A DNA stretch of 58,486 nucleotides from the NCBI GenBank assembly GCA_002480085.1, contig DKPJ01000015.1:1-58486 (forward strand). The letters run 5' to 3'. This stretch comes from Enterobacteriaceae bacterium UBA7338. GTDB taxonomy: Bacteria; Pseudomonadota; Gammaproteobacteria; Enterobacterales; Enterobacteriaceae. The notes under the pieces are model-generated. The model was not told the origin of the DNA. It saw only the letters and a list, made by a program, of their open reading frames with translations, and did not search any database. This document shows, in pieces, positions 43,374-51,929 of this stretch. Position numbers and translations under genes: made by a program. Numbering within the stretch: position 1 is the first letter of the stretch; every line of letters begins with the position of its first letter.

Positions 43374-43841
43374 ATGACCATCTGGGAAATTAGCGAAAAG
43401 GCTGACTTTATTGCCGAACGGCACCATCGCCTGCAAGAGGAGTGGCAGGCCTACTGCAACTCGCTGGTTCAGGGCATTACGCTGTCCAAAGCCCACCTGC
43501 ATCACGGCATGCACTGCGCGCCGGAGCGGGATCTCTGCTTTGTGCTGTTCGAACACTTTCTTATTACCGTCGCCCTGGCGGACGGCTTTAACAGCCATAC
43601 CATTCGCTATCTGGTGGAGAGCAAAAACGGGGGCGAGCAGCTGCTGATTGCCGAGGCGCAGCTGGCGCAGGATGGCCGCATTGATGGCCGGATCGGCAAC
43701 CGCGACCGTGCTCAGGTGCTGGAGCACTATCTGGAAAAAATTGGTCCGGTTTACAACGGCCTGTATGCGGCAATGGAGAAGGACGCGCCGGTCGATCTTC
43801 GCCAGCTTATCAAGCAATCCGCCCAGGCCTCCTTGGCCTGA
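43374..43841 (+). CDS. hycA: HycA, negative regulator of the formate regulon
   Basis: HycA antagonises FhlA and so damps expression of the formate hydrogenlyase genes. The 155-residue protein starts MTIWEISEKADFIAERHHRL and contains CNSLVQGITLSKAHLHHGMH, highly similar to E. coli HycA as I recall it. It is the first hyc gene, followed by an 80-nt gap that contains another FhlA-type element. Confidence 0.94.
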   Translation: MTIWEISEKADFIAERHHRLQEEWQAYCNSLVQGITLSKAHLHHGMHCAPERDLCFVLFEHFLITVALADGFNSHTIRYLVESKNGGEQLLIAEAQLAQDGRIDGRIGNRDRAQVLEHYLEKIGPVYNGLYAAMEKDAPVDLRQLIKQSAQASLA

Positions 43842-43861
43842 ATGCCTGGCGTGTCGAGGGG

Positions 43862-43904
43862 TGTCGAAATGACAGGCCGTCGGCACGATTTCGTCAAAAA
43901 TGAC
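43862..43904. promoter_or_regulatory. FhlA-type element between hycA and hycB
   Basis: TGTCGAAATGACA (43862-43874) is followed by CGATTTCGTCAAAAATGACC (43885-43904), which repeats the FhlA half-elements. E. coli has an FhlA site in the same gap, used for hypB-independent control of hyc expression; the exact role here is inferred. Confidence 0.55.
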
Positions 43905-43921
43905 CACCTGAGGAGTGTCCG

Positions 43922-44527
43922 GTGAATCGTTTTGTTATCGCTGACGCCACGCTCTGTATTGGCTGCCACACCTGTGAAGCGGCCTGCTCAGAGACGCATC
44001 GCCAGCACGGGCTGCAATCGATGCCCCGCCTGAGCGTGATGCGCAGCGCGAAAGAGTCCGCCCCACAGATTTGTCACCACTGTGAGGATGCGCCCTGTGC
44101 CGGGGTCTGCCCGGTCAACGCCATCAACCGCGTGGACGGTGCGGTACAGCTTAATGAGAGCCTGTGCGTGAGCTGCAAGCTGTGCGCTATCGCCTGTCCC
44201 TTCGGCGCGATTGAGATGAGCGGCAGCCGTCCGCTGCATATCCCCGCCAACGCCAATTCACCGAAGGCGCCCCCCGCGCCGCCTGCCCCCGCTCGCGTCA
44301 GCTCCCTGCTCGACTGGGTGCCCGGCGTGCGCGCCGTGGCGGTGAAGTGCGATCTCTGTGATTTCGATGAGGGCGGCCCGGCCTGCATCCGCACCTGCCC
44401 AACTCATGCGCTGCGAATGGTCAATTCGCTGGATATCGACCGGGCCAGCAAACGCAAGCGCGAGCTGACCCTGAACGGCGACTATGGCGATCTCTCGCTG
44501 CTTAACCTGCAAGGAGGCGCGAAATGA
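43922..44527 (+). CDS. hycB: HycB, Fe-S electron-transfer subunit of formate hydrogenlyase
   Basis: HycB carries four [4Fe-4S] clusters and links FdhF to hydrogenase 3. The 201-residue protein starts at GTG and has CIGCHTCEAACSE, CHHCEDAPCAGVCPVNA, CVSCKLCAIACPF and CDLCDF...ACIRTCPTHA (four cysteine groups). AGGAG lies 6 nt before the GTG, which aligns with MNRF of homologues. It overlaps hycC by 4 nt and is a paralogue of HydN at 56191. Confidence 0.95.
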   Translation: MNRFVIADATLCIGCHTCEAACSETHRQHGLQSMPRLSVMRSAKESAPQICHHCEDAPCAGVCPVNAINRVDGAVQLNESLCVSCKLCAIACPFGAIEMSGSRPLHIPANANSPKAPPAPPAPARVSSLLDWVPGVRAVAVKCDLCDFDEGGPACIRTCPTHALRMVNSLDIDRASKRKRELTLNGDYGDLSLLNLQGGAK

Positions 44528-46350
44528 GCGCGTTTATGCTGATCGAGCTGGCCGTTCTGCTGCTTGCTGCGGCGGCGGGGCTGGCGTTTCTCTTCTCGTT
44601 TCATCGCGGGCTGAGCGGCCTGCTGGCGGGCGTCGGCGGAGCGGTAGCCTGCGGGACGGTGGTCGCCGTTGCTGCCGGGCTGTTAACCGGCAGGACGGCT
44701 AGCGGAGAAGGCACTGCGCTTTACCTGCACCAGCTGATACGCCTGACGCCGCTCAACGCCGTCTGGCTGCTGGCTATCGCTCTGCCGGGGCTGTTTATCA
44801 GTCTCTATAACGTGGCGTGGCACCGTCATCCGCAGGTGAAGGCCAACGGCCTGCTGGTCAATCTGCTGATGGCGGCGGCGATCTGCGCCATCGTCGCCAG
44901 CGATCTGCTCACCCTGGTGGTGATGGCAGAGATTATGGCGCTGTGCGGGGCGTTTCTTACCGGCTGCGCGCAGTCCGGCAAGCTGTGGTTTACCCTGGGA
45001 CGCATCGGGACGCTGCTGCTGGCCGCTGCCTGCTGGCTGGTGTGGCAGCGCTACGGCACGCTGGAGATAAGCACTCTCGCGGTACGCTTCGCTGATGAAG
45101 GTCCGGGCACGGCCATCTGGCTGCTGTGGCTGGTGGGTTTCGGCATGCTGGCGGGAGTTATCCCTCTGCACGGCTGGGTCCCCCAGGCGCACGCCGGAGC
45201 CGGAGCCCCTGCGGCTGCGCTCTTCTCCTGCGTGGTGATGAAGGTCGGGCTGTTTGGCCTCTTCGTCCTGCCGCTGCTGGCCGGGCAGGGCATGCCGCTG
45301 TGGTGGGGAGTGTGCCTGCTGCTGCTCGGGGCGGTGACCGCGTTTGTTGGCGGCCTCTACGCCCTGATGGAGCACAACATCCAGCGCCTGCTGGCGTACC
45401 ACACCCTGGAGAACATCGGCATTATCCTGCTGGGTCTCGGCGCAGGCCTGGCCGGGGTGGCGCTCAACCAGCCCGCGCTGATTGCGCTGGGTCTCGTTGG
45501 CGGTCTCTATCACCTGATCAACCACAGCCTGTTTAAAACCCTGCTGCTATTGGGGGCGGGCAGCGTCTGGTTCACCACCGGCCATCGCGACATCGAGAAG
45601 CTGGGCGGCATCGGCAAACGGATGCCGGTTATCTCCCTGATGATGCTGGTGGGGCTGATGGCGATGGCCGGGCTGCCGCCGCTGAACGGCTTTGCCGGCG
45701 AGTGGGTGATCTACCAGGGCTTCTTCTCCCTGAGCAGCAGCGACGCCTTTATCGCCCGCCTGCTCGGTCCGCTGCTGGCGGTGGGGCTGGCCATCACCGG
45801 CGCGCTGGCGGTGATGTGCATGGCCAAGGTCTACGGTGTGGCTTTCCTTGGCGCACCGCGCTCCCCGGAAGCCGCTAAGGCTGGCCGTGCGCCGTGGCTG
45901 ATGACCGCGTCGGTTGTCGGGCTGGCGGCCTGCTGCCTGATCGGCGGCATCGCCGCTCCGTGGCTGCTGCCGCTGCTCTCCGCCGCGGTGCCGCTACCGC
46001 TCACTACCACAAGCGTGGTCTCACAGCCGATGATTGCCCTGCTGCTGATCGCCTGCCCGCTGCTGCCGTTCATCATCATGATGCTGTTTGAGGGCCATCG
46101 ACTGCCGTCGCGCTCGCGCGGTGCGGCCTGGGCATGCGGCTACGAGCATGAGCCGTCGATGGTTATTACCGCCCACGGTTTTGCGATGCCGGTGAAGGAG
46201 GCGTTTGCGCCGGTGCTCAGCCTGCGTAAGCGGCTGGATCCGGCGGCGCTGATGCCGGTCTGGCAGCGTGCTGCCCCGGCGCTGGTTCGCCGCCTGGCGC
46301 TGGTGGAGCTGGCGGTGCTGGTAGTTATTGTTATCTCACGAGGAGCCTGA
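44524..46350 (+). CDS. hycC: HycC, membrane subunit of formate hydrogenlyase (NuoL-like)
   Basis: HycC is a large membrane subunit related to the antiporter-like Complex I subunits. The 608-residue protein has about 15 membrane segments and the conserved charged residues in LIPL-type segments such as GVIPLHGWVPQAHAGAGAPA (~219-238). YHLINHSLFKTLLLLGAGSV also matches. It overlaps hycB by 4 nt and lies 2 nt from hycD. Confidence 0.95.
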   Translation: MSAFMLIELAVLLLAAAAGLAFLFSFHRGLSGLLAGVGGAVACGTVVAVAAGLLTGRTASGEGTALYLHQLIRLTPLNAVWLLAIALPGLFISLYNVAWHRHPQVKANGLLVNLLMAAAICAIVASDLLTLVVMAEIMALCGAFLTGCAQSGKLWFTLGRIGTLLLAAACWLVWQRYGTLEISTLAVRFADEGPGTAIWLLWLVGFGMLAGVIPLHGWVPQAHAGAGAPAAALFSCVVMKVGLFGLFVLPLLAGQGMPLWWGVCLLLLGAVTAFVGGLYALMEHNIQRLLAYHTLENIGIILLGLGAGLAGVALNQPALIALGLVGGLYHLINHSLFKTLLLLGAGSVWFTTGHRDIEKLGGIGKRMPVISLMMLVGLMAMAGLPPLNGFAGEWVIYQGFFSLSSSDAFIARLLGPLLAVGLAITGALAVMCMAKVYGVAFLGAPRSPEAAKAGRAPWLMTASVVGLAACCLIGGIAAPWLLPLLSAAVPLPLTTTSVVSQPMIALLLIACPLLPFIIMMLFEGHRLPSRSRGAAWACGYEHEPSMVITAHGFAMPVKEAFAPVLSLRKRLDPAALMPVWQRAAPALVRRLALVELAVLVVIVISRGA

Positions 46351-46352
46351 AC

Positions 46353-47276
46353 ATGAGCGTTCTCTATCCGTTACTTCAGGCGCTGGTGCTCTTTGCCTTT
46401 GCGCCGCTGCTGTCCGGGATAAGCCGCGTGGCGCGTGCCCGCCTGCATAACCGCCGTGGGCCAGGGGTACTGCAAGAGTACCGGGATCTGATCAAGCTGC
46501 TGGGCCGTCAGAGCGTCGCCCCGGCGGATGCCAGCTGGGTGTTCCGCCTGATGCCCTTTGTGATGATCGGCGTGATGCTGACCATCGCCACCGCGCTGCC
46601 GGTAGTGACCGTAGCCTCTCCGCTGCCAGCGCTGGGGGATCTCATCACCTTAATCTACCTCTTCGCCATTGCCCGCTTCTTCTTTGCCATTGCCGGGCTC
46701 GATACCGGTAGCCCCTTTACCGGCCTCGGGGCCAGCCGCGAGGCGATGCTCGGCGTGCTGGTAGAGCCGATCCTGCTCCTCGGCCTGTGGGTGGTGGCGC
46801 TGGTGGCAGGCTCGACCCACATCAGCAGCATGACCGCCACGCTCTGGTTCTGGCCTGCCGGACACACTCTTCCGCTGCTGCTGGCGCTCTGCGCCTGCGC
46901 CTTCGCCACCTTTATCGAGATGGGCAAGCTGCCGTTCGATCTCGCGGAGGCGGAGCAGGAGCTACAGGAAGGTCCGCTGACCGAGTACAGCGGCTGCGGC
47001 TTTGCCCTGCTGAAGTGGGGCATCAGCCTCAAGCAGCTGGTGGTATTGCAGCTGTTTGTCGGCCTTTTCCTGCCGTGGGGGCAGATGGTGACCTTTAGCG
47101 TGGGCGGCCTGCTGCTGGCGCTGGCGGTGGCCGTCGTCAAGCTGGTGCTGGGCGTGCTGGCGATCGCCCTGTTTGAGAACGGCATGGCGCGGCTGCGCTT
47201 CTGCGCGACCTCCCGCGTGACCTGGGCCGGGTTTGGCCTGGCGTTTTTAGCCTTCGTCTCCTTGCTGGCGGCGTGA
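46353..47276 (+). CDS. hycD: HycD, membrane subunit of formate hydrogenlyase (NuoH-like)
   Basis: HycD anchors the soluble arm to the membrane and is related to NuoH. The 307-residue protein has about eight membrane segments and the family loop RRGPGVLQEYRDLIKLLGRQ (~31-50). The NuoH-type acidic motif IEMGKLPFDLAEAEQELQEG (~189-208) is also present. Its stop overlaps an upstream ATG of the hycE frame. Confidence 0.95.
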   Translation: MSVLYPLLQALVLFAFAPLLSGISRVARARLHNRRGPGVLQEYRDLIKLLGRQSVAPADASWVFRLMPFVMIGVMLTIATALPVVTVASPLPALGDLITLIYLFAIARFFFAIAGLDTGSPFTGLGASREAMLGVLVEPILLLGLWVVALVAGSTHISSMTATLWFWPAGHTLPLLLALCACAFATFIEMGKLPFDLAEAEQELQEGPLTEYSGCGFALLKWGISLKQLVVLQLFVGLFLPWGQMVTFSVGGLLLALAVAVVKLVLGVLAIALFENGMARLRFCATSRVTWAGFGLAFLAFVSLLAA

Positions 47277-47293
47277 TGAAAGAGAGTTTGAAC

Positions 47294-49003
47294 ATGTCTG
47301 AAGAAAAATTGGGTCAGCACTACCTGGCGGCGCTGCATCAGGCCATTCCCGGCGCGGTGCTGGATGAGGCCTGGCAGACCCGCGATCAGCTGACCATTAC
47401 CGTGAAGGTGAACGCCCTGCCAGAGGTGGTGGAGTATCTCTACTACCAGCAGGGGGGCTGGCTGTCGGTGCTGTTCGGCAACGACGAGCGCCAGCTCTGC
47501 GGGCGCTATGCCGTCTACTATGTGCTGTCGATGGAGCAGGGCACCAGGTGCTGGATCACCGTGCGCGTAGAGGTTGACGCCAATACGCTGGAGTTCCCGT
47601 CGGTCACGCCGCGCGTCCCTGCCGCCGTCTGGGGCGAGCGCGAGGTGCGCGATATGTACGGCCTGATCCCGGTGGGCCTGCCGGACGAGCGGCGTCTGGT
47701 GCTGCCGGACGACTGGCCGGATGAACTCTATCCGCTGCGTAAAGACAGCATGGACTACCGCCAGCGCCCCGCGCCGACCACCGATAGCGAGACCTACGAG
47801 TTCATCAACGAGCTGGGCAGCAAAAAGAACAACGTGGTGCCGATTGGCCCGCTGCACGTCACCTCCGACGAGCCGGGACACTTTCGCCTCTTCGTCGATG
47901 GGGAGAACATAATCGACGCCGATTACCGCCTCTTCTACGTCCACCGCGGCATGGAGAAGCTGGCGGAGACCCGCATGGGCTACAACGAGGTGACCTTCCT
48001 GTCGGATCGCGTCTGCGGCATCTGCGGCTTCGCCCACAGCACCGCCTATACCACCTCGGTAGAGAACGCGATGGGCATCGTGGTGCCGGAGCGGGCGCAG
48101 ACGATCCGCGCCATTCTGCTGGAGGTAGAGCGTCTGCACAGCCACCTGCTGAACCTCGGCCTCGCCTGCCACTTCGTCGGCTTCGACTCCGGCTTTATGC
48201 AGTTCTTCCGCGTGCGCGAGACCTCCATGAAGATGGCGGAGATCCTCACCGGGGCACGTAAAACCTACGGCCTGAACCTGATCGGCGGCATCCGTCGCGA
48301 CATGCTGAAAGAGGACATGATCCAGACCCGTCAGCTTGCCCGCCAGATGCGCCGCGACGTGCAGGATCTGGTGGACGTGTTGATGAGCACGCCGAATATC
48401 GAGCAGCGCACGGTAGGGATTGGCCGTCTCGATCCGCAGATCGCCCGCGACTTCAGCAACGTCGGCCCGATGGTGCGGGCCAGCGGCCACGCCCGGGATA
48501 CCCGCGCCGATCACCCCTTTGTCGGCTACGGCCTGCTGCCGGTAGAGGTGCACAGCGAGCAGGGGTGCGACGTCATCTCCCGCCTCAAGGTGCGCATCAA
48601 CGAGGTGCTTACCGCCCTGAATATGATCGAGTTCGGGCTGGATAACCTGCCCGGCGGCCCGCTGATGGTGGAGGGGTTCACCTATATTCCCAACCGCTTC
48701 GCCCTTGGCTTTGCCGAAGCGCCGCGCGGGGATGATATCCACTGGAGCATGACCGGCGATAACCAGAAGCTCTACCGCTGGCGCTGCCGGGCGGCGACCT
48801 ACGCCAACTGGCCGACTCTGCGCTACATGCTGCGGGGCAATACCGTCTCCGACGCGCCGCTGATCATCGGTAGCCTCGACCCCTGCTACTCCTGCACCGA
48901 CCGCATGACGGTGGTGGACGTGCGGAAGAAGAAGAGCAAAGTCGTGCCTTACAAAGAGCTTGAGCGCTACGGCATTGAGCGTAAAAACTCGCCGCTGAAA
49001 TAA
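47294..49003 (+). CDS. hycE: HycE, large (Ni-Fe) subunit of hydrogenase 3
   Basis: HycE is the catalytic subunit that reduces protons to hydrogen. The 569-residue protein is a NuoC-D-type fusion: the NuoC-like N-terminus runs to ~170 (VEVDANTLEFPSVTPRVPAA). The NuoD-like part holds the nickel ligands in RVCGICGFAHS (~240-250) and DPCYSCTDR (~530-538), after which HycI cleaves a C-terminal tail. I chose ATG 47294 because the product then starts MSEEKLGQHYL and has the same length as E. coli HycE; two earlier ATGs are in frame. Confidence 0.96.
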   Translation: MSEEKLGQHYLAALHQAIPGAVLDEAWQTRDQLTITVKVNALPEVVEYLYYQQGGWLSVLFGNDERQLCGRYAVYYVLSMEQGTRCWITVRVEVDANTLEFPSVTPRVPAAVWGEREVRDMYGLIPVGLPDERRLVLPDDWPDELYPLRKDSMDYRQRPAPTTDSETYEFINELGSKKNNVVPIGPLHVTSDEPGHFRLFVDGENIIDADYRLFYVHRGMEKLAETRMGYNEVTFLSDRVCGICGFAHSTAYTTSVENAMGIVVPERAQTIRAILLEVERLHSHLLNLGLACHFVGFDSGFMQFFRVRETSMKMAEILTGARKTYGLNLIGGIRRDMLKEDMIQTRQLARQMRRDVQDLVDVLMSTPNIEQRTVGIGRLDPQIARDFSNVGPMVRASGHARDTRADHPFVGYGLLPVEVHSEQGCDVISRLKVRINEVLTALNMIEFGLDNLPGGPLMVEGFTYIPNRFALGFAEAPRGDDIHWSMTGDNQKLYRWRCRAATYANWPTLRYMLRGNTVSDAPLIIGSLDPCYSCTDRMTVVDVRKKKSKVVPYKELERYGIERKNSPLK

Positions 49004-49012
49004 GGAGTCGCC

Positions 49013-49555
49013 ATGTTTACCTTTATCAAAAAAGCGATTAAAACCGGTACGCCGACCGCAGCTTATCCGCTCGCCCCTATTGAGGTGGACAAGCACTTTC
49101 GCGGCAAGCCGCAGCACAATCCCCGCCAGTGCATTGGCTGCGCGGCCTGCGTCAACGCCTGCCCCTCCAACGCCCTGACGGTAGAGACCCTGCTGGCGAG
49201 CAGCGAGCAGGCCTGGCAGTTTAACCTCGGGCGCTGCATCTTCTGCGGGCGCTGCGAGGAGGTCTGCCCCACGGCGGCGATTACTCTCTCTCAGGAGTAC
49301 GAGCTGGCGGTGTGGAAGAAAGAGGATTTTTTACAGCAGTCGCGCTTCGGTCTGTGCCACTGCCGCGTCTGCGAGCGGCCTTTTGCGGTGCAGAAAGAGA
49401 TCGACTACGCCATTGCGCTGCTGGCGCACAACGGTGACAGCCGGGCGGAAAATCACCGCGAAGGCTTCGAAACCTGTCCGGCGTGCAAGCGGCAGAAGTG
49501 CCTGGTGTCGTCGGATCGGATTGAACTTACCCGCCATATGCAGGAGGCCAGCTGA
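49013..49555 (+). CDS. hycF: HycF, ferredoxin-like subunit of formate hydrogenlyase
   Basis: HycF is the NuoI-like 2x[4Fe-4S] electron carrier between HycB and the HycG cluster. The 180-residue protein has CIGCAACVNACPSNA and CIFCGRCEEVCPTAA (two 4Fe-4S motifs). A further set in the C-terminal part (CHCRVC, CPACKRQKC) may bind metal. It lies 9 nt after hycE and overlaps hycG by 1 nt. Confidence 0.95.
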   Translation: MFTFIKKAIKTGTPTAAYPLAPIEVDKHFRGKPQHNPRQCIGCAACVNACPSNALTVETLLASSEQAWQFNLGRCIFCGRCEEVCPTAAITLSQEYELAVWKKEDFLQQSRFGLCHCRVCERPFAVQKEIDYAIALLAHNGDSRAENHREGFETCPACKRQKCLVSSDRIELTRHMQEAS

Positions 49556-50322
49556 TGAACAATTTACTCGGGCCGCGCGATGACAACGGCATTCCCGTGC
49601 CGATGACGGTGGAAGAGTCCATCGCCAGCATGAAGGCGTCGCTGCTGAAAAAGATCAGGCGCTCGGCCTACGTCTACCGCGTTGACTGCGGGGGCTGCAA
49701 CGGCTGCGAAATTGAAATTTTTGCCACCCTGACGCCGCTGTTTGACGCCGAACGCTTCGGTATCAAGGTGGTGCCATCCCCACGTCACGCGGACATTCTG
49801 CTGTTTACCGGGGCGGTGACCCGGGCGATGCGCTCCCCGGCGCTGCGGGCCTGGCAGTCGGCTCCCGATCCAAAAATCTGCATCTCCTACGGGGCGTGCG
49901 GCAACAGCGGCGGCATCTTCCACGATCTCTACTGCGTCTGGGGTGGCACCGACAAGATCGTGCCGGTGGATGTCTATATTCCCGGCTGCCCACCAACGCC
50001 CGCCGCGACGCTCTACGGCTTTGCCATGGCGCTGGGTCTGCTGGAGCAGAAAATTCACGCCCGCCTGCCGGGCGAGCTGGATAACCAGCCGGCGGCGCTG
50101 CTGCATGACGATATCGTTCAGCCCCTGCGGGTGCGTGTCGATCGCGAGGCGCGGCGGCTGGCGGGCTACCGCTACGGGCGCGAGATCGCCGATGACTACC
50201 TGCGCCTGCGGGCGCTGGGGGAGAACCAGGTCGCGCGCTGGCTGGCGGCAGAGGACGATCCGCGCCTGAACGAGATTGTGGCGCACCTGAACGCCGTCGT
50301 AGACGAGACGCGGATCTCATGA
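49555..50322 (+). CDS. hycG: HycG, small Fe-S subunit of hydrogenase 3 (NuoB-like)
   Basis: HycG carries the [4Fe-4S] cluster nearest the nickel site. The 255-residue protein has YRVDCGGCNGCEIEIFATLT (~40-59) with CxxC, CGNSGGIF, and VYIPGCPPTPAATLYGFAMA. Its length matches E. coli HycG. It overlaps hycF by 1 nt and hycH by 4 nt. Confidence 0.95.
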   Translation: MNNLLGPRDDNGIPVPMTVEESIASMKASLLKKIRRSAYVYRVDCGGCNGCEIEIFATLTPLFDAERFGIKVVPSPRHADILLFTGAVTRAMRSPALRAWQSAPDPKICISYGACGNSGGIFHDLYCVWGGTDKIVPVDVYIPGCPPTPAATLYGFAMALGLLEQKIHARLPGELDNQPAALLHDDIVQPLRVRVDREARRLAGYRYGREIADDYLRLRALGENQVARWLAAEDDPRLNEIVAHLNAVVDETRIS

Positions 50323-50729
50323 GTGAGTCCGTGGTCTTCAGCCAGCTAAGCCGGAAGTTTATCGACGAGAACGACGCGACCCCCGCCGAGGCGCAGCAGG
50401 TGGTCTACTACAGCCTCGCTATCGGTCATCACCTCGGGGTAATCGACTGCCTGGAGGCGGCGCTGACCTGTCCGTGGGACGACTATCTGGCGTGGATCGC
50501 CACCCTGGAGGAGGGGAGCAGCGCCCGGCGCAAGATGGCCGGGGTGCCAAAGTATGGCGAGATCGTTATCGATCATTCGCATATTGCGATGCTGGCAGGC
50601 GCCTTTGACCGGGCGCTGGCGGTACAGACCCCGCAGCAGCAGACCTGGAGCCGCGTGCTGCTTAGCCTGCTGCATGATATTCATCAGGAGAGCGCCATCT
50701 ATCTGATGGTGAGGAGAGTCCGTGACTGA
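50319..50729 (+). CDS. hycH: HycH, formate hydrogenlyase maturation factor
   Basis: HycH is required for conversion of the HycE precursor in E. coli; its exact role is unsettled. The 136-residue protein (MSESVVFSQLSRKFIDENDA) has the family core VVYYSLAIGHHLGVIDCLEA and VPKYGEIVIDHSHIAMLAGA. It overlaps hycG by 4 nt and hycI by 8 nt. Confidence 0.93.
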   Translation: MSESVVFSQLSRKFIDENDATPAEAQQVVYYSLAIGHHLGVIDCLEAALTCPWDDYLAWIATLEEGSSARRKMAGVPKYGEIVIDHSHIAMLAGAFDRALAVQTPQQQTWSRVLLSLLHDIHQESAIYLMVRRVRD

Positions 50730-51177
50730 CGTTTTACTCTGCGTAGGCAACAGCATGATGGGTGACGACGGCGCAGGCCCGCTGCTGGCGGAGATGTGCA
50801 CCGCCCGGCAGCCAGGGGCATGGCAGGTCATTGACGGCGGCAGCGCGCCGGAGAATGACGTGGTGGCGATCCGCGAGCTGCGTCCGGATCGCCTGCTGAT
50901 CGTTGACGCCACCGACATGGGGCTTAACCCCGGCGAGATCCGCATCATCGATCCCGAGGACATCGCCGAGCTGTTTATGATGACCACCCACAATATGCCC
51001 CTGAACTACCTGGTGGATCAGCTCAAAGAGGATGTGGGGGAGACAATCTTTCTCGGCATCCAGCCGGATATCGTCGGCTTCTACTACCCCATGACGCCGC
51101 CGGTTAAAGAGGCGGTAGAGACGGTCTATCAGCGGCTTGAGGACTGGCAGGGGCAGGGGGGGTTTACGGCGCTGTGA
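50722..51177 (+). CDS. hycI: HycI, hydrogenase 3 maturation endopeptidase
   Basis: HycI cleaves the C-terminal tail of HycE after nickel insertion. The 151-residue protein starts MTDVLLCVGNSMMGDDGAGP, holding the first conserved aspartate. LLIVDATDMGLNPGEIRIID and TTHNMPLNYLV supply the second aspartate and the histidine that probe nickel. It is the last hyc gene; the next genes are an unrelated toxin-antitoxin pair. Confidence 0.95.
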   Translation: MTDVLLCVGNSMMGDDGAGPLLAEMCTARQPGAWQVIDGGSAPENDVVAIRELRPDRLLIVDATDMGLNPGEIRIIDPEDIAELFMMTTHNMPLNYLVDQLKEDVGETIFLGIQPDIVGFYYPMTPPVKEAVETVYQRLEDWQGQGGFTAL

Positions 51178-51185
51178 CACTCTTA

Positions 51186-51235
51186 GTGTGACTTTGTGTA
51201 ACTTAGGGTATACTCAGAGTGAGACATTGTTACAC
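51186..51235 (+). promoter_or_regulatory. Promoter/operator of the toxin-antitoxin pair
   Basis: A -10 box TATACT (51209-51214) and a weak -35 (TGTGAC, 51187-51192) lie before the antitoxin. GTGTAAC (51196-51202) and GTTACAC (51229-51235) form an inverted repeat that straddles the -10, a likely autorepression operator. Confidence 0.6.
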
Positions 51236-51249
51236 TCAATGGAGGCACT

Positions 51250-51522
51250 ATGCCACTAACAAAACTTAGGCAGCAAGGTGGTGCCGTAGTCGTTACTATT
51301 CCTGGTGAGATTGCTACCGCTATGGGTTGGACCGCAGGGACCACACTGATTGTGAGCACCAACGGTAATTCAGTTAGCATGACACCAGCAAAACGTGTTG
51401 CCAGAGGACGCCGTTCAGTCACGGAGATACTGCAGGGAATAGATAGCCAGGAGATCGCCAGTTTTAATACCGATCTGGCGGATGAGCTAGCCGATAAGCC
51501 ACAGGGCAAGGAGGAGATCTGA
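51250..51522 (+). CDS. MazE/PemI-like antitoxin (AbrB type)
   Basis: The 90-residue protein has an AbrB/SpoVT swapped-hairpin DNA-binding N-terminus (MPLTKLRQQGGAVVVTIPGE, then IATAMGWTAGTTLIVS). An acidic C-terminal tail (~60-90: ILQGIDSQEIASFNTDLADE) would neutralise the toxin. GGAGG lies before the ATG. It overlaps the toxin gene by 1 nt. It is likely to repress its own promoter through the inverted repeat upstream. Confidence 0.88.
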   Translation: MPLTKLRQQGGAVVVTIPGEIATAMGWTAGTTLIVSTNGNSVSMTPAKRVARGRRSVTEILQGIDSQEIASFNTDLADELADKPQGKEEI

Positions 51523-51890
51523 TGGCGCAGGGAAGGAGAACACCGGCAAAAGGAGAGATATGGCACGTCAACGGCGATCCGGTAGAGGGGCATGAGTTCA
51601 AAGGTGCGCACTACTATCTGGTGATTTCGGATAGAAAGCTTGTCGCAGCGCTGGGTACTGCGGTCTGTGTGCCGGTAACCAGCGGTAGCTCGCGAGCACG
51701 CTCCCATGCTGTCACGGTCTGGCTGGATGGTGACAGCACGGATACGGGGCAGATCACCGGCGTAGTGCTTTGCTATCAGCTACGTGCGCTCGATTTATCC
51801 GCCCGTAAAGCGCGTTATGCTGCCACCGTCGCTCCGCATATCATGGATGAGATTTTAAGCATGGTCGTGGATCTGATCGATCCTCAGTGA
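51522..51890 (+). CDS. MazF/PemK-like toxin
   Basis: The 122-residue protein matches the MazF/PemK endoribonuclease family: GEIWHVNGDPVEGHEFKGAH then YYLVISD at the N-terminus, CVPVTSG in the middle, and VVLCYQLRALDLSARKARYA near the C-terminus. The usual G-x-RP loop is modified to FKGAHYY, so activity needs testing. With its antitoxin it is inserted between hycI and ascB, where E. coli has no such pair, pointing to acquisition. Confidence 0.85.
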   Translation: MAQGRRTPAKGEIWHVNGDPVEGHEFKGAHYYLVISDRKLVAALGTAVCVPVTSGSSRARSHAVTVWLDGDSTDTGQITGVVLCYQLRALDLSARKARYAATVAPHIMDEILSMVVDLIDPQ

Positions 51891-51896
51891 CATAAC

Positions 51897-51926
51897 GCCC
51901 GGTGGCGCTGCGCTTACCGGGCCTAC
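51897..51926. repeat. Single REP unit between the toxin gene and ascB
   Basis: GCCCGGTGGCGCTGCGCTTA, then CCGGGCCTAC, is a REP palindrome like that at 37405. It fills the 39-bp convergent gap and ends 3 bp before the ascB stop. Confidence 0.85.
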
Positions 51927-51929
51927 AGA

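Noticed and set aside
46655..49117. 820-codon minus-strand ORF opposite hycD-hycE-hycF
   Set aside because: It is a shadow of three strongly conserved hyc genes; its composition (Arg, Ala, His rich) is typical of an antisense GC-rich frame.
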